DNA of 7,774 nucleotides from JBCDBH01 sp039184055 (GTDB taxonomy: Bacteria > Acidobacteriota > Thermoanaerobaculia > Multivoradales > J023). A program made the position numbers and the translations under genes. Shown here piece after piece: positions 1 through 5,819 of this stretch (position 1 is its first letter; the number at the start of each line of letters is the position of its first letter). Under the pieces are notes generated by a model that made no database searches, had not been told where the DNA came from, and saw only the letters and a program-made list of their open reading frames with translations. The stretch covers positions 1 to 7,774 of the forward strand of contig JBCDBH010000286.1 in the NCBI GenBank assembly GCA_039184055.1, in the 5' to 3' direction.

Positions 1-22
1 CCCCCCCCCCCCAGGGCCCGAA

Positions 23-40
23 ACGCTCAGAAAAGAGCGT
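23..40. repeat. Short inverted repeat, 6-bp stem
   Basis: ACGCTC at 23-28 is the exact reverse complement of GAGCGT at 35-40, with a six-base A-rich loop. On the plus strand the right arm is followed by AGGG, loosely resembling the GCGCTACGGG end of the last REP-like unit. It may be a decayed relative of that array or a separate hairpin. No function is assigned. Confidence 0.4.
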
Positions 41-76
41 AGGGTCTCGTAGCAAGTTGGCCCATTCAGAATAGGC

Positions 77-160
77 CACTGCGCTTCTTCGAAGCGCTAC
101 GTGGCACTGCGCTCCAATCGGAGCGCTACGTGGCACTGCGCTTCTTCGAAGCGCTACGGG
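77..160 (-). repeat. Tandem array of three REP-like hairpin repeats
   Basis: Three units of about 28-29 bp lie head to tail at 77-104, 105-133 and 134-160. Units 1 and 3 are identical over 25 bases (77-101 and 134-158). Each contains a perfect 7-bp stem: GCGCTTC/GAAGCGC around TTC at 81-97 and 138-154, and GCGCTCC/GGAGCGC around AATC at 109-126. The middle unit differs on both sides of the stem, so pairing is kept. Read on the minus strand, each palindrome begins with GTAG, the head tetranucleotide of many bacterial REP elements mobilised by RAYT (REP-associated tyrosine) transposases. No transposase gene is in the window. The REP assignment rests on form and the GTAG head only. Confidence 0.6.
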
Positions 161-166
161 ACTGTC

Positions 167-189
167 GAAAATTTCCTGCGGAAATTTTC
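167..189 (-). terminator. Perfect 10-bp palindrome next to the formyltransferase stop codon
   Basis: GAAAATTTCC at 167-176 and GGAAATTTTC at 180-189 are exact reverse complements around a 3-nt loop. On the transcribed minus strand the hairpin starts at the base after the TAA stop (192-190), and its 3' arm carries four T residues. Position and symmetry fit a transcription terminator or 3'-end-stabilising hairpin for the last gene. The stem is AT-rich and no separate T tract follows it, so the terminator reading is moderate. Confidence 0.5.
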
Positions 190-1176
190 TTAAACAAACG
201 AGTCGCCGACGCGCATTTCTTCGGTCTTGACGAAGTCGGCGGCGCTCATCGCTTCGCTGCCCGGGCGTCGGAGTCGGTCGATTCCGAAGACCGAGTTGTT
301 GCCACAGAGAATCGCCAGCCGGCCTTGACGCATGCCGAGGTAGGTGCCGGTGTTGCCGAACGGTGCCTGGACCCATTCGAGCGGCATGCCCGACAGTACT
401 TCCACCGGGCGTAGCTTGAAGTAGGTCACCAGCCCGTCTTCGGGTCCGAAGGCTCTCAGTCGATTGAACACTCCATCGGCCTCGAGCGACCATGGCACTT
501 TGCGGTGCGAATGGTCGATCAGCGGCACGGTGGTCGCCGACTTCTCGTTTTGCTGACGCGGCTTGAGCTTGCCCCGCCCTTTTTTGCCCAACACCTCGAC
601 CGTCTGTAGCCCGAGCGTTGCACCGAGCGTCGCCAGCTGGTCGTGCAAGGTCGGGTAGGTGTCGGATGGCTCGACCGGTACTTCTTCTTGCAACAAGATC
701 GGTCCAGCATCGACATCTTCGGTGAGCTGGATGGTGGTCACACCCGCTTTGCTTTCGCCACCGTTGAGCGACGCGCGAATCGGCGACGGCCCACGGTATT
801 TCGGCAGCAGCGACGGATGCACGCCGATGGTGCCGTGAGTCGGAAGGTCGATCAGGCGTTTGGGCAAGGGAAGGCGAAACGCCACCGCGACGCCAGCATC
901 GGCTTCGAGCTCTTTGACCCGGGTCACCAGATCGTCACTGTCGGCATCTTCCACCAAGACGAGCGGCACGTCGTGCTCGCGTGCCCACGCCGCCACCGCA
1001 TCGTCCCAGGGCGCCGGTGGCTCGTAGGGACCCCAGGGCTCTTCCGGCTCATCGGGCAAAGGCTCCATTTCGGCGACGATGAGGAGAGGCGTGCGTTCCG
1101 ATTCACGCAAGGCATCGAGGGTCGGAATCGCGTAACGGCGTGTGCCGTAGAAGACGAGACGATCGTTGGTCGGCAT
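190..1176 (-). CDS. Methionyl-tRNA formyltransferase family protein (Fmt-like), divergent
   Basis: 328 aa, close to the usual Fmt length of about 315. Fmt transfers a formyl group from 10-formyl-tetrahydrofolate to initiator Met-tRNA in the cytoplasm. The N-terminal formyltransferase domain spans about residues 6-195: FYGTRRYAIPTLDAL at 9-23 matches the family GTPxFAVPxL start, SLLPKYRG at 122-129 is the family loop, and His120 and Asp156 align with E. coli His108 and Asp144 at the same 36-residue spacing. The C-terminal Fmt domain follows at about 218-316, with RPGSEAMSAADF near its end. Two things are odd. The catalytic Asn (N-x-H in the family) is Gly118. The basic tRNA-contacting loop is replaced by a proline-rich segment (36-60) with nine acidic and no basic residues. 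It could be a true but divergent Fmt or a paralogue with another substrate. The ATG at 1176 has a weak AGGA about 10 nt upstream. The gene lies 73 bp after the glutamate-synthase-like gene and may be co-transcribed with it. Confidence 0.85.
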   Translation of the reverse strand: MPTNDRLVFYGTRRYAIPTLDALRESERTPLLIVAEMEPLPDEPEEPWGPYEPPAPWDDAVAAWAREHDVPLVLVEDADSDDLVTRVKELEADAGVAVAFRLPLPKRLIDLPTHGTIGVHPSLLPKYRGPSPIRASLNGGESKAGVTTIQLTEDVDAGPILLQEEVPVEPSDTYPTLHDQLATLGATLGLQTVEVLGKKGRGKLKPRQQNEKSATTVPLIDHSHRKVPWSLEADGVFNRLRAFGPEDGLVTYFKLRPVEVLSGMPLEWVQAPFGNTGTYLGMRQGRLAILCGNNSVFGIDRLRRPGSEAMSAADFVKTEEMRVGDSFV

Positions 1177-1250
1177 GGTTTGGGAATCCTAGCAGCACCA
1201 TAGCGGCCACGCCCATTTTCGTCGCGATTTCTCTTCCTACGATCCCTGAA

Positions 1251-2858
1251 TCATGCTTGGGCCGCCATCAACCCTCGCACACCCGCCAGCTCGGATTCCG
1301 ATGGCTGCCCCCAACCGGCTTCATAGCCGAAGACCTCGCTGAGCTCACGACAGCCAAAGGTACCGTCCATGATTTCGAAAGCCTCAGGGGTCACCAAAGC
1401 CGGATGATCCAAGCGGCAGGCGCGACACAGACGCAGGATCTCCTTGCGTAGGGTCAGCACATAGTTCGCGCAACGCTCGGCTTTCCCTGTTGGATCGAGC
1501 CCACGGAGCAACCACGAGTTCTGCGTCGCGACACCGGTCGGGCAATGCCCCGAATGACAACGCTGGGCCTGGATGCAGCCGATCGCCAACATCGGCTCAC
1601 GCGCCAACATCACCAAATCACAACCGAGCGCGAAGGCGAGCAGCGATGCTTCGGGAAAGCCCAGCTTGCCCGAGCCGGCGAACACCACCGAATCGTCGAG
1701 CCCGGCTTCTTTGAAGACGCGATAGACCCTGGAGAACCCGAGCTTGAACGGCAAGGCGACATGGTCACTAAAGGCCAATGGCGCGGCCCCGGTGCCACCT
1801 TCGCCGCCGTCGATGGCGATGAAATCCGGTCCTTCACCCCGTGCCGCCATGCGCTCGGTGAGCTGATGCCAGAAATCGAGATTGCCGACGGCGGCTTTGA
1901 TCCCGACCGGCAAACCACTCGCCTCGGCGATCTGCTCGATGAAATCGATCATCGAATCGACGTCGTGAAAGGCACGATGATGGGATGGGCTGAGACAATC
2001 CTTGCCCGGCTCGATCAAGCGGATTCGAGCGATCTCAGCGGTGATCTTCTCCTTGGGCAAAACTCCGCCCAGACCCGGTTTGGCGCCTTGCGAGAGCTTG
2101 ACCTCGATGGCACGAATCGTCGGACTCGCCTCGACCCGTTCGAGCAGGTGCTCGAGTGAAAAGCTTCCGTCGGGGTTGCGACAGCCGAAATAGCCGGTGC
2201 CGATCTGCCAAATCAGATCGCCGCCGTGCAGATGGTGCGACGCCACCCCACCTTCACCCGTGTTGTGCAAACAACCGGCGATCGCCGCGCCTTTGTTGAG
2301 CGCCTCCACCGCCGGCGCCGACAACGAGCCAAAGCTCATGCCGGAAATGTTGACCACTGAATCGGGCCGAAACGCTTTGGCTCGCCCCCGGGCGCCACCC
2401 AGAACCTTGGCGCACGGGATGCGGTAATCCGGATCGTAGGCGGGATCGCCCGGGTGCGGATCATCGAGCGGAAAGCAATCGTGCTTCACCACCAGGTAGT
2501 TGTTGAGCAGCTCGATCCGGTTGTCGGTGCCAAAACCGAAGTAGTTGTTTTCCTTCTTCGCCGAGGCATACACCCACCTGCGCTGATCACGAGTGAACGG
2601 CCGCTCCTCGTCGTTGTCGGTGACGATGTACTGCCTGAGCTCGGGACCGATCGTCTCCAACATGTAGCGGAAGTGGCCAATGACGGGAAAGTTGCGCAGG
2701 ATCGCGTGCTTGGTCTGAAGAAGATCGCGCAAGGCGATGATCATCAGTGCACCGAAGATCACCGCCGCCGGAATCGGCATGAACATCCCACCGAGCGCCA
2801 GAAGACCGATCACTCCGGCACCGATGAAGAGCAGGAACACCACTAGGTGAAGCAGCAT
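1251..2858 (-). CDS. FMN-binding glutamate synthase family protein, membrane-anchored
   Basis: 535 aa. It matches the FMN/Fe-S (GOGAT central) domain of glutamate synthase, which makes glutamate from 2-oxoglutarate and ammonia. The amidotransferase domain of classical GltB is absent, so glutamine cannot be hydrolysed by this chain alone. Residues 4-44 form two hydrophobic segments, predicting an inner-membrane anchor. The catalytic barrel runs from about 165 to 480, with SGMSFGSLS at 172-180, VKLSQGAKPGLGG at 253-265 and AIDGGEGGTGAAP at 348-360. Cys428, Cys434 and Cys439 have the +6/+5 spacing of the glutamate synthase 3Fe-4S ligands, followed by PTGVATQ. The ATG at 2858 is preceded by GGAGG at a 7-nt spacing. 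Stand-alone proteins of this type are common and their physiological donor is usually untested, so the precise reaction is uncertain. A hairpin-containing gap of 150 bp separates it from the hydrolase gene upstream. Confidence 0.9.
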   Translation of the reverse strand: MLLHLVVFLLFIGAGVIGLLALGGMFMPIPAAVIFGALMIIALRDLLQTKHAILRNFPVIGHFRYMLETIGPELRQYIVTDNDEERPFTRDQRRWVYASAKKENNYFGFGTDNRIELLNNYLVVKHDCFPLDDPHPGDPAYDPDYRIPCAKVLGGARGRAKAFRPDSVVNISGMSFGSLSAPAVEALNKGAAIAGCLHNTGEGGVASHHLHGGDLIWQIGTGYFGCRNPDGSFSLEHLLERVEASPTIRAIEVKLSQGAKPGLGGVLPKEKITAEIARIRLIEPGKDCLSPSHHRAFHDVDSMIDFIEQIAEASGLPVGIKAAVGNLDFWHQLTERMAARGEGPDFIAIDGGEGGTGAAPLAFSDHVALPFKLGFSRVYRVFKEAGLDDSVVFAGSGKLGFPEASLLAFALGCDLVMLAREPMLAIGCIQAQRCHSGHCPTGVATQNSWLLRGLDPTGKAERCANYVLTLRKEILRLCRACRLDHPALVTPEAFEIMDGTFGCRELSEVFGYEAGWGQPSESELAGVRGLMAAQA

Positions 2859-2968
2859 GGACGAGCCTCCAAGGAAGTAGTCTCGCCGAGGCTACCTCAA
2901 TCGGCAGGCGATCTCCGTACGGGACAGCTCCGCACTGAACAGGCTTGACTTCCCGCTGCGAAGACATG

Positions 2969-3003
2969 AGCCGAGCGCCGCTCGTTCGAGACGACGCTCG
3001 GCT
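2969..3003 (-). terminator. Nested hairpin after the beta-lactamase-family gene
   Basis: AGCCGAGCG at 2969-2977 and CGCTCGGCT at 2995-3003 form a perfect 9-bp GC-rich stem. Inside the 17-nt loop a second stem, CTCG/CGAG at 2981-2990, can form. On the minus strand the hairpin starts five bases after the TGA stop of the hydrolase gene. Position suggests transcription end or mRNA 3'-end protection. No T tract follows, so a classical Rho-independent terminator is not proven. Confidence 0.45.
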
Positions 3004-3008
3004 GATTG

Positions 3009-4607
3009 TCACTCCTCTTCTTGTCGCTCGGCGCGTTGCTCGAGCCCGCCTTGATGGAGCACCAGAGCTTCGATCACCCCACCCTCTCCACGTTCGAAGT
3101 GCAGCTCGGCATCGACGACCTTGTAGAAGAATACGTCATCGCCTTGGGGATAGATCGGCAGGAACGACTGACCGGTGATCTGAGCTTCGAGACCATCGTC
3201 ACCCAGGCGCAAGGTGAAGACCACCCCAGGCGCCAAAGCGTACGTGCCGACGTATTCGGCCAACGCCTCTCGACTCATCTCCACGCTCTGCCGCGATGCG
3301 ACGTCGGCCACGTCGGCCACCTTCTCGGCGCGTTGCAGCGCTCCACCCTGCGCCAGCTCGACCGCAACGACCTTGTCGCCTTCGGTCACCAGACGAATGC
3401 TGGCGTCGATCATGCCGAGGGCATACCACTCGTCGTTGACGGGATGGAGCTCGAAAGCGCCTTGACCCGTGGCCTGGACCTTGAGCACGTCTTGCTCCGC
3501 GAAGATCCCCAGACCGAAAGCCGGCGTCAGCCGATATTGACCGAAGAGCCGTTCATCGACCGCCCCGGTCGCCGCCGTCTCGCCCGACTCGTGGCCGAGA
3601 AAACGCAGACCTTGACCGGTGACATCGGCATCGCCCGCCACCAGAATCACGACACCTTCACCCGTCTCCGGGCGAAAGCCGAGAAAGCCACCATGGCCAG
3701 CGGTGCGTCCGTTGTGCCAGAAAAGGCCCTCACCCGCGACATGCCAAACGGGCGTGACGGCGAACGGTCCAGCATCCGAGGTGATCGCGAAGTCCTTGGC
3801 CGTGTCATGACGAAACCTTGGCTTGTCCGTCTGCGCTGGCTTGTCCGTCAGAACATAGGCCTGGATGACTTTCGCCAAATCGCCCACCGTGCTCCACAAC
3901 GCCCCGGCGGCCGCGGTCGAGTCTTGAAAGGTCCACGACGCGACACGTTGTCCACCGGTAAAGGCCTCGGCGTGTCCGTCTCGGGGCACAAAGCTGGTGT
4001 TGTCGAGACCGAGTGGCTTCAACACTCGAGCTTGGAGGGCCTCGGCATACCCACTCCCATCGACTCGGCCGAGCAGGTGCCCGAGCAGCCCGGCGCCAAA
4101 ATTCGAGTAGGCGTAAAAGTCACCGAGCGGTTGTTTGGCACGCGTCGTCTGAAGCCCGGCCATCAGCTCGTCGACACCATAGCTGGCATACGGATCAGGA
4201 CCGCTCGGAGCGAAATTCACCGGTAGACGTGGCAGGCCGCTGGTGTGAGTCGCCAGGTCGAGAAGCGTGATCTCGCGTAGCGCCACATTCTCGGGCTGAA
4301 AGCTCTCACCGAGGATCGACCCGACGGTCGTCTCATAGGTGACGTCGCCGGTGGCCACCATCTCAGCCAACAGGAGATTGGTGAACGGTTTGGTCACCGA
4401 ACCGATCTGAAATTGCGTTTCGGCCGTGGCCGACCCGGCAGCTAGCACACGGACCTCGCCCTTTTCGACGATCGCGGCTGCGATCGCCTCGACATCACCG
4501 CTAGCCACCGCGTCCTTCTGCCAACCGCCGAGATCGACCTGCCCGTGGCCAGCCGTGGCCAAAGCGAGCGAAGAACAAAGCAACACCACAACCATCGAAC
4601 GTCTCAT
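3009..4607 (-). CDS. Exported beta-lactamase-family serine hydrolase with two C-terminal repeat domains
   Basis: 532 aa. An N-terminal signal peptide (MRRSMVVVLL start, hydrophobic to about 19, likely cleavage after ATA or ATAG) sends it to the periplasm or outside. The class C beta-lactamase / DD-peptidase fold covers about 28-330. Its nucleophile motif is Ser70-Val-Thr-Lys73 (IGSVTKPF), its second motif Tyr167-Ser-Asn169, and its third most likely His298-Asn-Gly300 rather than the KTG of true AmpC. That pattern fits the peptidase/esterase-like members, so antibiotic hydrolysis should not be assumed. Two tandem domains of about 78 residues follow (about 351-428 and 449-527). They share G-x-Y near the start, ATGQ or ITGQ, and a closing GG-x-x-QRAE, and resemble the small beta-barrel domains (DUF3471-like) that end many such hydrolases. 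GGAGG sits 6 nt before the ATG. The start overlaps the stop of the membrane-protein gene by ATGA, implying translational coupling to the sigma operon. The substrate is unknown. Confidence 0.9.
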   Translation of the reverse strand: MRRSMVVVLLCSSLALATAGHGQVDLGGWQKDAVASGDVEAIAAAIVEKGEVRVLAAGSATAETQFQIGSVTKPFTNLLLAEMVATGDVTYETTVGSILGESFQPENVALREITLLDLATHTSGLPRLPVNFAPSGPDPYASYGVDELMAGLQTTRAKQPLGDFYAYSNFGAGLLGHLLGRVDGSGYAEALQARVLKPLGLDNTSFVPRDGHAEAFTGGQRVASWTFQDSTAAAGALWSTVGDLAKVIQAYVLTDKPAQTDKPRFRHDTAKDFAITSDAGPFAVTPVWHVAGEGLFWHNGRTAGHGGFLGFRPETGEGVVILVAGDADVTGQGLRFLGHESGETAATGAVDERLFGQYRLTPAFGLGIFAEQDVLKVQATGQGAFELHPVNDEWYALGMIDASIRLVTEGDKVVAVELAQGGALQRAEKVADVADVASRQSVEMSREALAEYVGTYALAPGVVFTLRLGDDGLEAQITGQSFLPIYPQGDDVFFYKVVDAELHFERGEGGVIEALVLHQGGLEQRAERQEEE

Positions 4608-5275
4608 GACTCACCTCCATGCTGTCCATTCTCGAGCTCGGCAAGCTGCGCATCGAGCGACGCCACCGTGGCGCGATAGTGCTTCTTGGCCGCGGCGCGA
4701 TTCGACCATCCGATGAGGATGTACATGAACGCCACCGCCGCCGCGTACGCCAGCGATTGCCACACCAGCCCACGAACCGCTACGTACAGACCGATCACCC
4801 CGACCCCGAGCGGGCCGAGATACCAGCCCCATATACTCTCGAGTAGCTCCGCCTGGGCACGCATCGCGTCCCGTTCCTCACGCAGATAGGCCTTGACCGA
4901 GCGATTCGGATCGGGCCTGGGCAGCTTTCGACGCTCGCGCCATAGCCGCCACGGGATGTACACCAGTGCCGCCACCAGGAACACGCTGAACGCGAAGATC
5001 ACCCAGCGTTGCTTGGTCAAGGCCAGCCAGCCGAACCAGCCGAAAAAGGGCATCAACAAGACCGCGATCCCGGTCTCCAAAAGATCGCGTCGGAAGATCT
5101 TGCGGTGCATCCGCCGCGCCCGCGGCGGTGGGAATTCGATGTTGTCGGCCTCGGGATCCTCGACCCCTTGCCAGGTTGCTCGTAGCTCCATCCAAGACAC
5201 CTCGCTTCGCTGCTTCTCGGAGGATGATGTTTCGTCCGGCTCGGTCGGCATCGATCGCATGTCTTCGCTCATCAC
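4604..5275 (-). CDS. Four-helix membrane protein, candidate anti-sigma regulator
   Basis: 223 aa from a GTG at 5275, or 222 aa from the adjacent ATG at 5272. GGAG at 5284-5281 is 5 nt from the GTG and 8 nt from the ATG, so either start works. The GTG overlaps the sigma-factor stop as GTGA and the ATG as TGATG. Residues 1-65 are hydrophilic, with an aromatic patch (WMELRATWQG at 28-37) and a basic stretch just before the membrane. Four hydrophobic helices are seen at about 69-86, 91-108, 149-166 and 171-190. They are split by a charged loop (110-147), and a charged tail at about 195-216 could form a coiled coil. I recognise no named family and see no HxxxCxxC zinc motif of ZAS anti-sigma factors. 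Its place between a sigma gene and an exported hydrolase suggests that it holds the sigma factor at the inner membrane. That role is inferred from position. Confidence 0.8.
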   Translation of the reverse strand: MMSEDMRSMPTEPDETSSSEKQRSEVSWMELRATWQGVEDPEADNIEFPPPRARRMHRKIFRRDLLETGIAVLLMPFFGWFGWLALTKQRWVIFAFSVFLVAALVYIPWRLWRERRKLPRPDPNRSVKAYLREERDAMRAQAELLESIWGWYLGPLGVGVIGLYVAVRGLVWQSLAYAAAVAFMYILIGWSNRAAAKKHYRATVASLDAQLAELENGQHGGES

Positions 5276-5730
5276 CGGGACTCCACATAGTCATCTTCGA
5301 AACGTTTCTTGAGCCGCGTCATACGAACCGCCACCGCGCCCGGGCTGAGCCCCAGCACCTCGGCGATCTCGTATCGGGACATACCGTCGAGATCCATCAT
5401 CAACACCGCGCGATTGACCGGATCGAGCGAACGCAGAAACGCTTCGAGAATCCGCATCGGATCTCGCGCCGAGCTGGCGGCGTGCAGCGACTCCAGGTTG
5501 TCGATCCCAGTTGTTTCAGGTCGTTTCTTGCGTTGGTGTGACAGCGCCGTGTTGATCGCCACGCGATAGACCCACGTCTCGACGCTCGACCGGGAGGCGA
5601 AGCTCTCGAAGCTCCGCCACAGGGCCAGGTGGATCGCCTGCAACAGGTCACGCCATTCGGCGCCACCGTATTGCCGGGCGATTCGCGCCAGGCGGCCGTG
5701 GTTGTCGCGTAGGATCTCTTCGATGTCCAA
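5272..5730 (-). CDS. ECF-type RNA polymerase sigma factor
   Basis: 152 aa, short even for this family. Region 2 spans about 5-67 (core contact and -10 recognition), with EWRDLLQAIHLALWRSF at 25-41, then the conserved TWVYRVAINTALSHQRK at 52-68. Region 4 covers about 94-143 and contains the helix-turn-helix MSRYEIAEVLGLSPGAVAVR (117-136), which recognises the -35 element. A short linker at 69-92 joins them, and there is no region 1.1 or 3, as expected for group IV sigma factors. The start is TTG at 5730: GGAG lies 6 nt upstream, and the next in-frame Met is residue 92, past region 2. It is the first gene of a coupled unit with the membrane protein and the exported hydrolase, so it probably switches on that unit in response to an envelope signal. 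The signal and the ECF subgroup cannot be told from sequence alone. Confidence 0.93.
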   Translation of the reverse strand: MDIEEILRDNHGRLARIARQYGGAEWRDLLQAIHLALWRSFESFASRSSVETWVYRVAINTALSHQRKKRPETTGIDNLESLHAASSARDPMRILEAFLRSLDPVNRAVLMMDLDGMSRYEIAEVLGLSPGAVAVRMTRLKKRFEDDYVESR

Positions 5731-5736
5731 TTCCGG

Positions 5737-5740
5737 CTCC
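5737..5740 (-). promoter_or_regulatory. Ribosome binding site fixing the TTG start of the sigma gene
   Basis: GGAG on the minus strand is six bases before the TTG at 5730-5728. No ATG or GTG start would keep sigma region 2 intact, so this site decides the start codon. A TTG start is expected to lower translation initiation, which would suit a low-abundance regulator. Confidence 0.65.
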
Positions 5741-5751
5741 TAAGTCAGGAT

Positions 5752-5771
5752 GCAGTCGACGATCCGACTGC
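5752..5771. promoter_or_regulatory. Perfect inverted repeat upstream of the sigma gene
   Basis: GCAGTCG at 5752-5758 and CGACTGC at 5765-5771 are exact reverse complements around a 6-nt centre. The repeat sits in the 89-bp gap, 22 bp before the TTG start and 48 bp after the oxidase stop. No T tract follows on the minus strand, so a terminator is unlikely. It could be an operator or a 5'-leader hairpin, and it overlaps the -10 of the possible ECF promoter described separately. Confidence 0.45.
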
Positions 5772-5783
5772 TCTCACCCTTCA
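5758..5783 (-). promoter_or_regulatory. Possible ECF-type promoter of the sigma operon
   Basis: On the minus strand TGAAG (5783-5779) is followed after 17 nt by CGTC (5761-5758). ECF promoters often show a GAAC-like -35 and a CGTC-like -10 at 16-17 nt. A start site a few bases further on would leave a leader of about 20 nt containing the GGAG. The -35 lacks the usual AAC, and such short motifs occur by chance, so this is a tentative call that would imply autoregulation. Confidence 0.3.
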
Positions 5784-5819
5784 TTAGTCGCGGTGCGAGC
5801 CCGGTATTTACATCGCGGG

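Larger units (their letters stand above)
1..189. other. Non-coding region with serial hairpins downstream of the formyltransferase gene
   Basis: No gene is supported here. The stretch starts with twelve C residues at the window edge. It is then almost filled by inverted repeats: a 6-bp stem at 23-28/35-40, an imperfect GGCC-flanked dyad at 59-77, three REP-like hairpins between 77 and 160, and a perfect 10-bp-arm palindrome at 167-189. A forward-strand reading frame crosses the region, but it consists of translated repeat sequence and runs on as antisense of the next gene, so it is not called. Confidence 0.8.

Noticed and set aside
77..160. CRISPR array
   Set aside because: The repeats are directly adjacent with no spacers between them, only three units exist, and each unit is itself the palindrome.
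1545..2159. Plus-strand reading frame of about 204 codons
   Set aside because: It lies entirely opposite the Fe-S and flavin motifs of the glutamate-synthase-like gene, and its translation is arginine-rich low-information sequence.
2859..2968. Housekeeping promoter of the glutamate-synthase-like gene
   Set aside because: I found a TTGAGG but no matching -10 at proper spacing, so no promoter is called.
3006..4226. Long plus-strand reading frame of about 406 codons
   Set aside because: It is antisense to the well-supported hydrolase gene, whose motifs, signal peptide and ribosome site are all on the minus strand. Its translation shows no recognisable domain, and long antisense frames are common in GC-rich DNA.
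3009..4607. True class C beta-lactamase (antibiotic resistance gene)
   Set aside because: SxxK and YxN are present, but no KTG motif is seen; the third motif is H-N-G, and the protein carries two extra C-terminal domains, so a resistance call is not supported.
5752..5771. Rho-independent terminator of the oxidase gene
   Set aside because: The 7-bp stem is not followed by a T tract on the minus strand, and it sits closer to the sigma gene start than to the oxidase stop.
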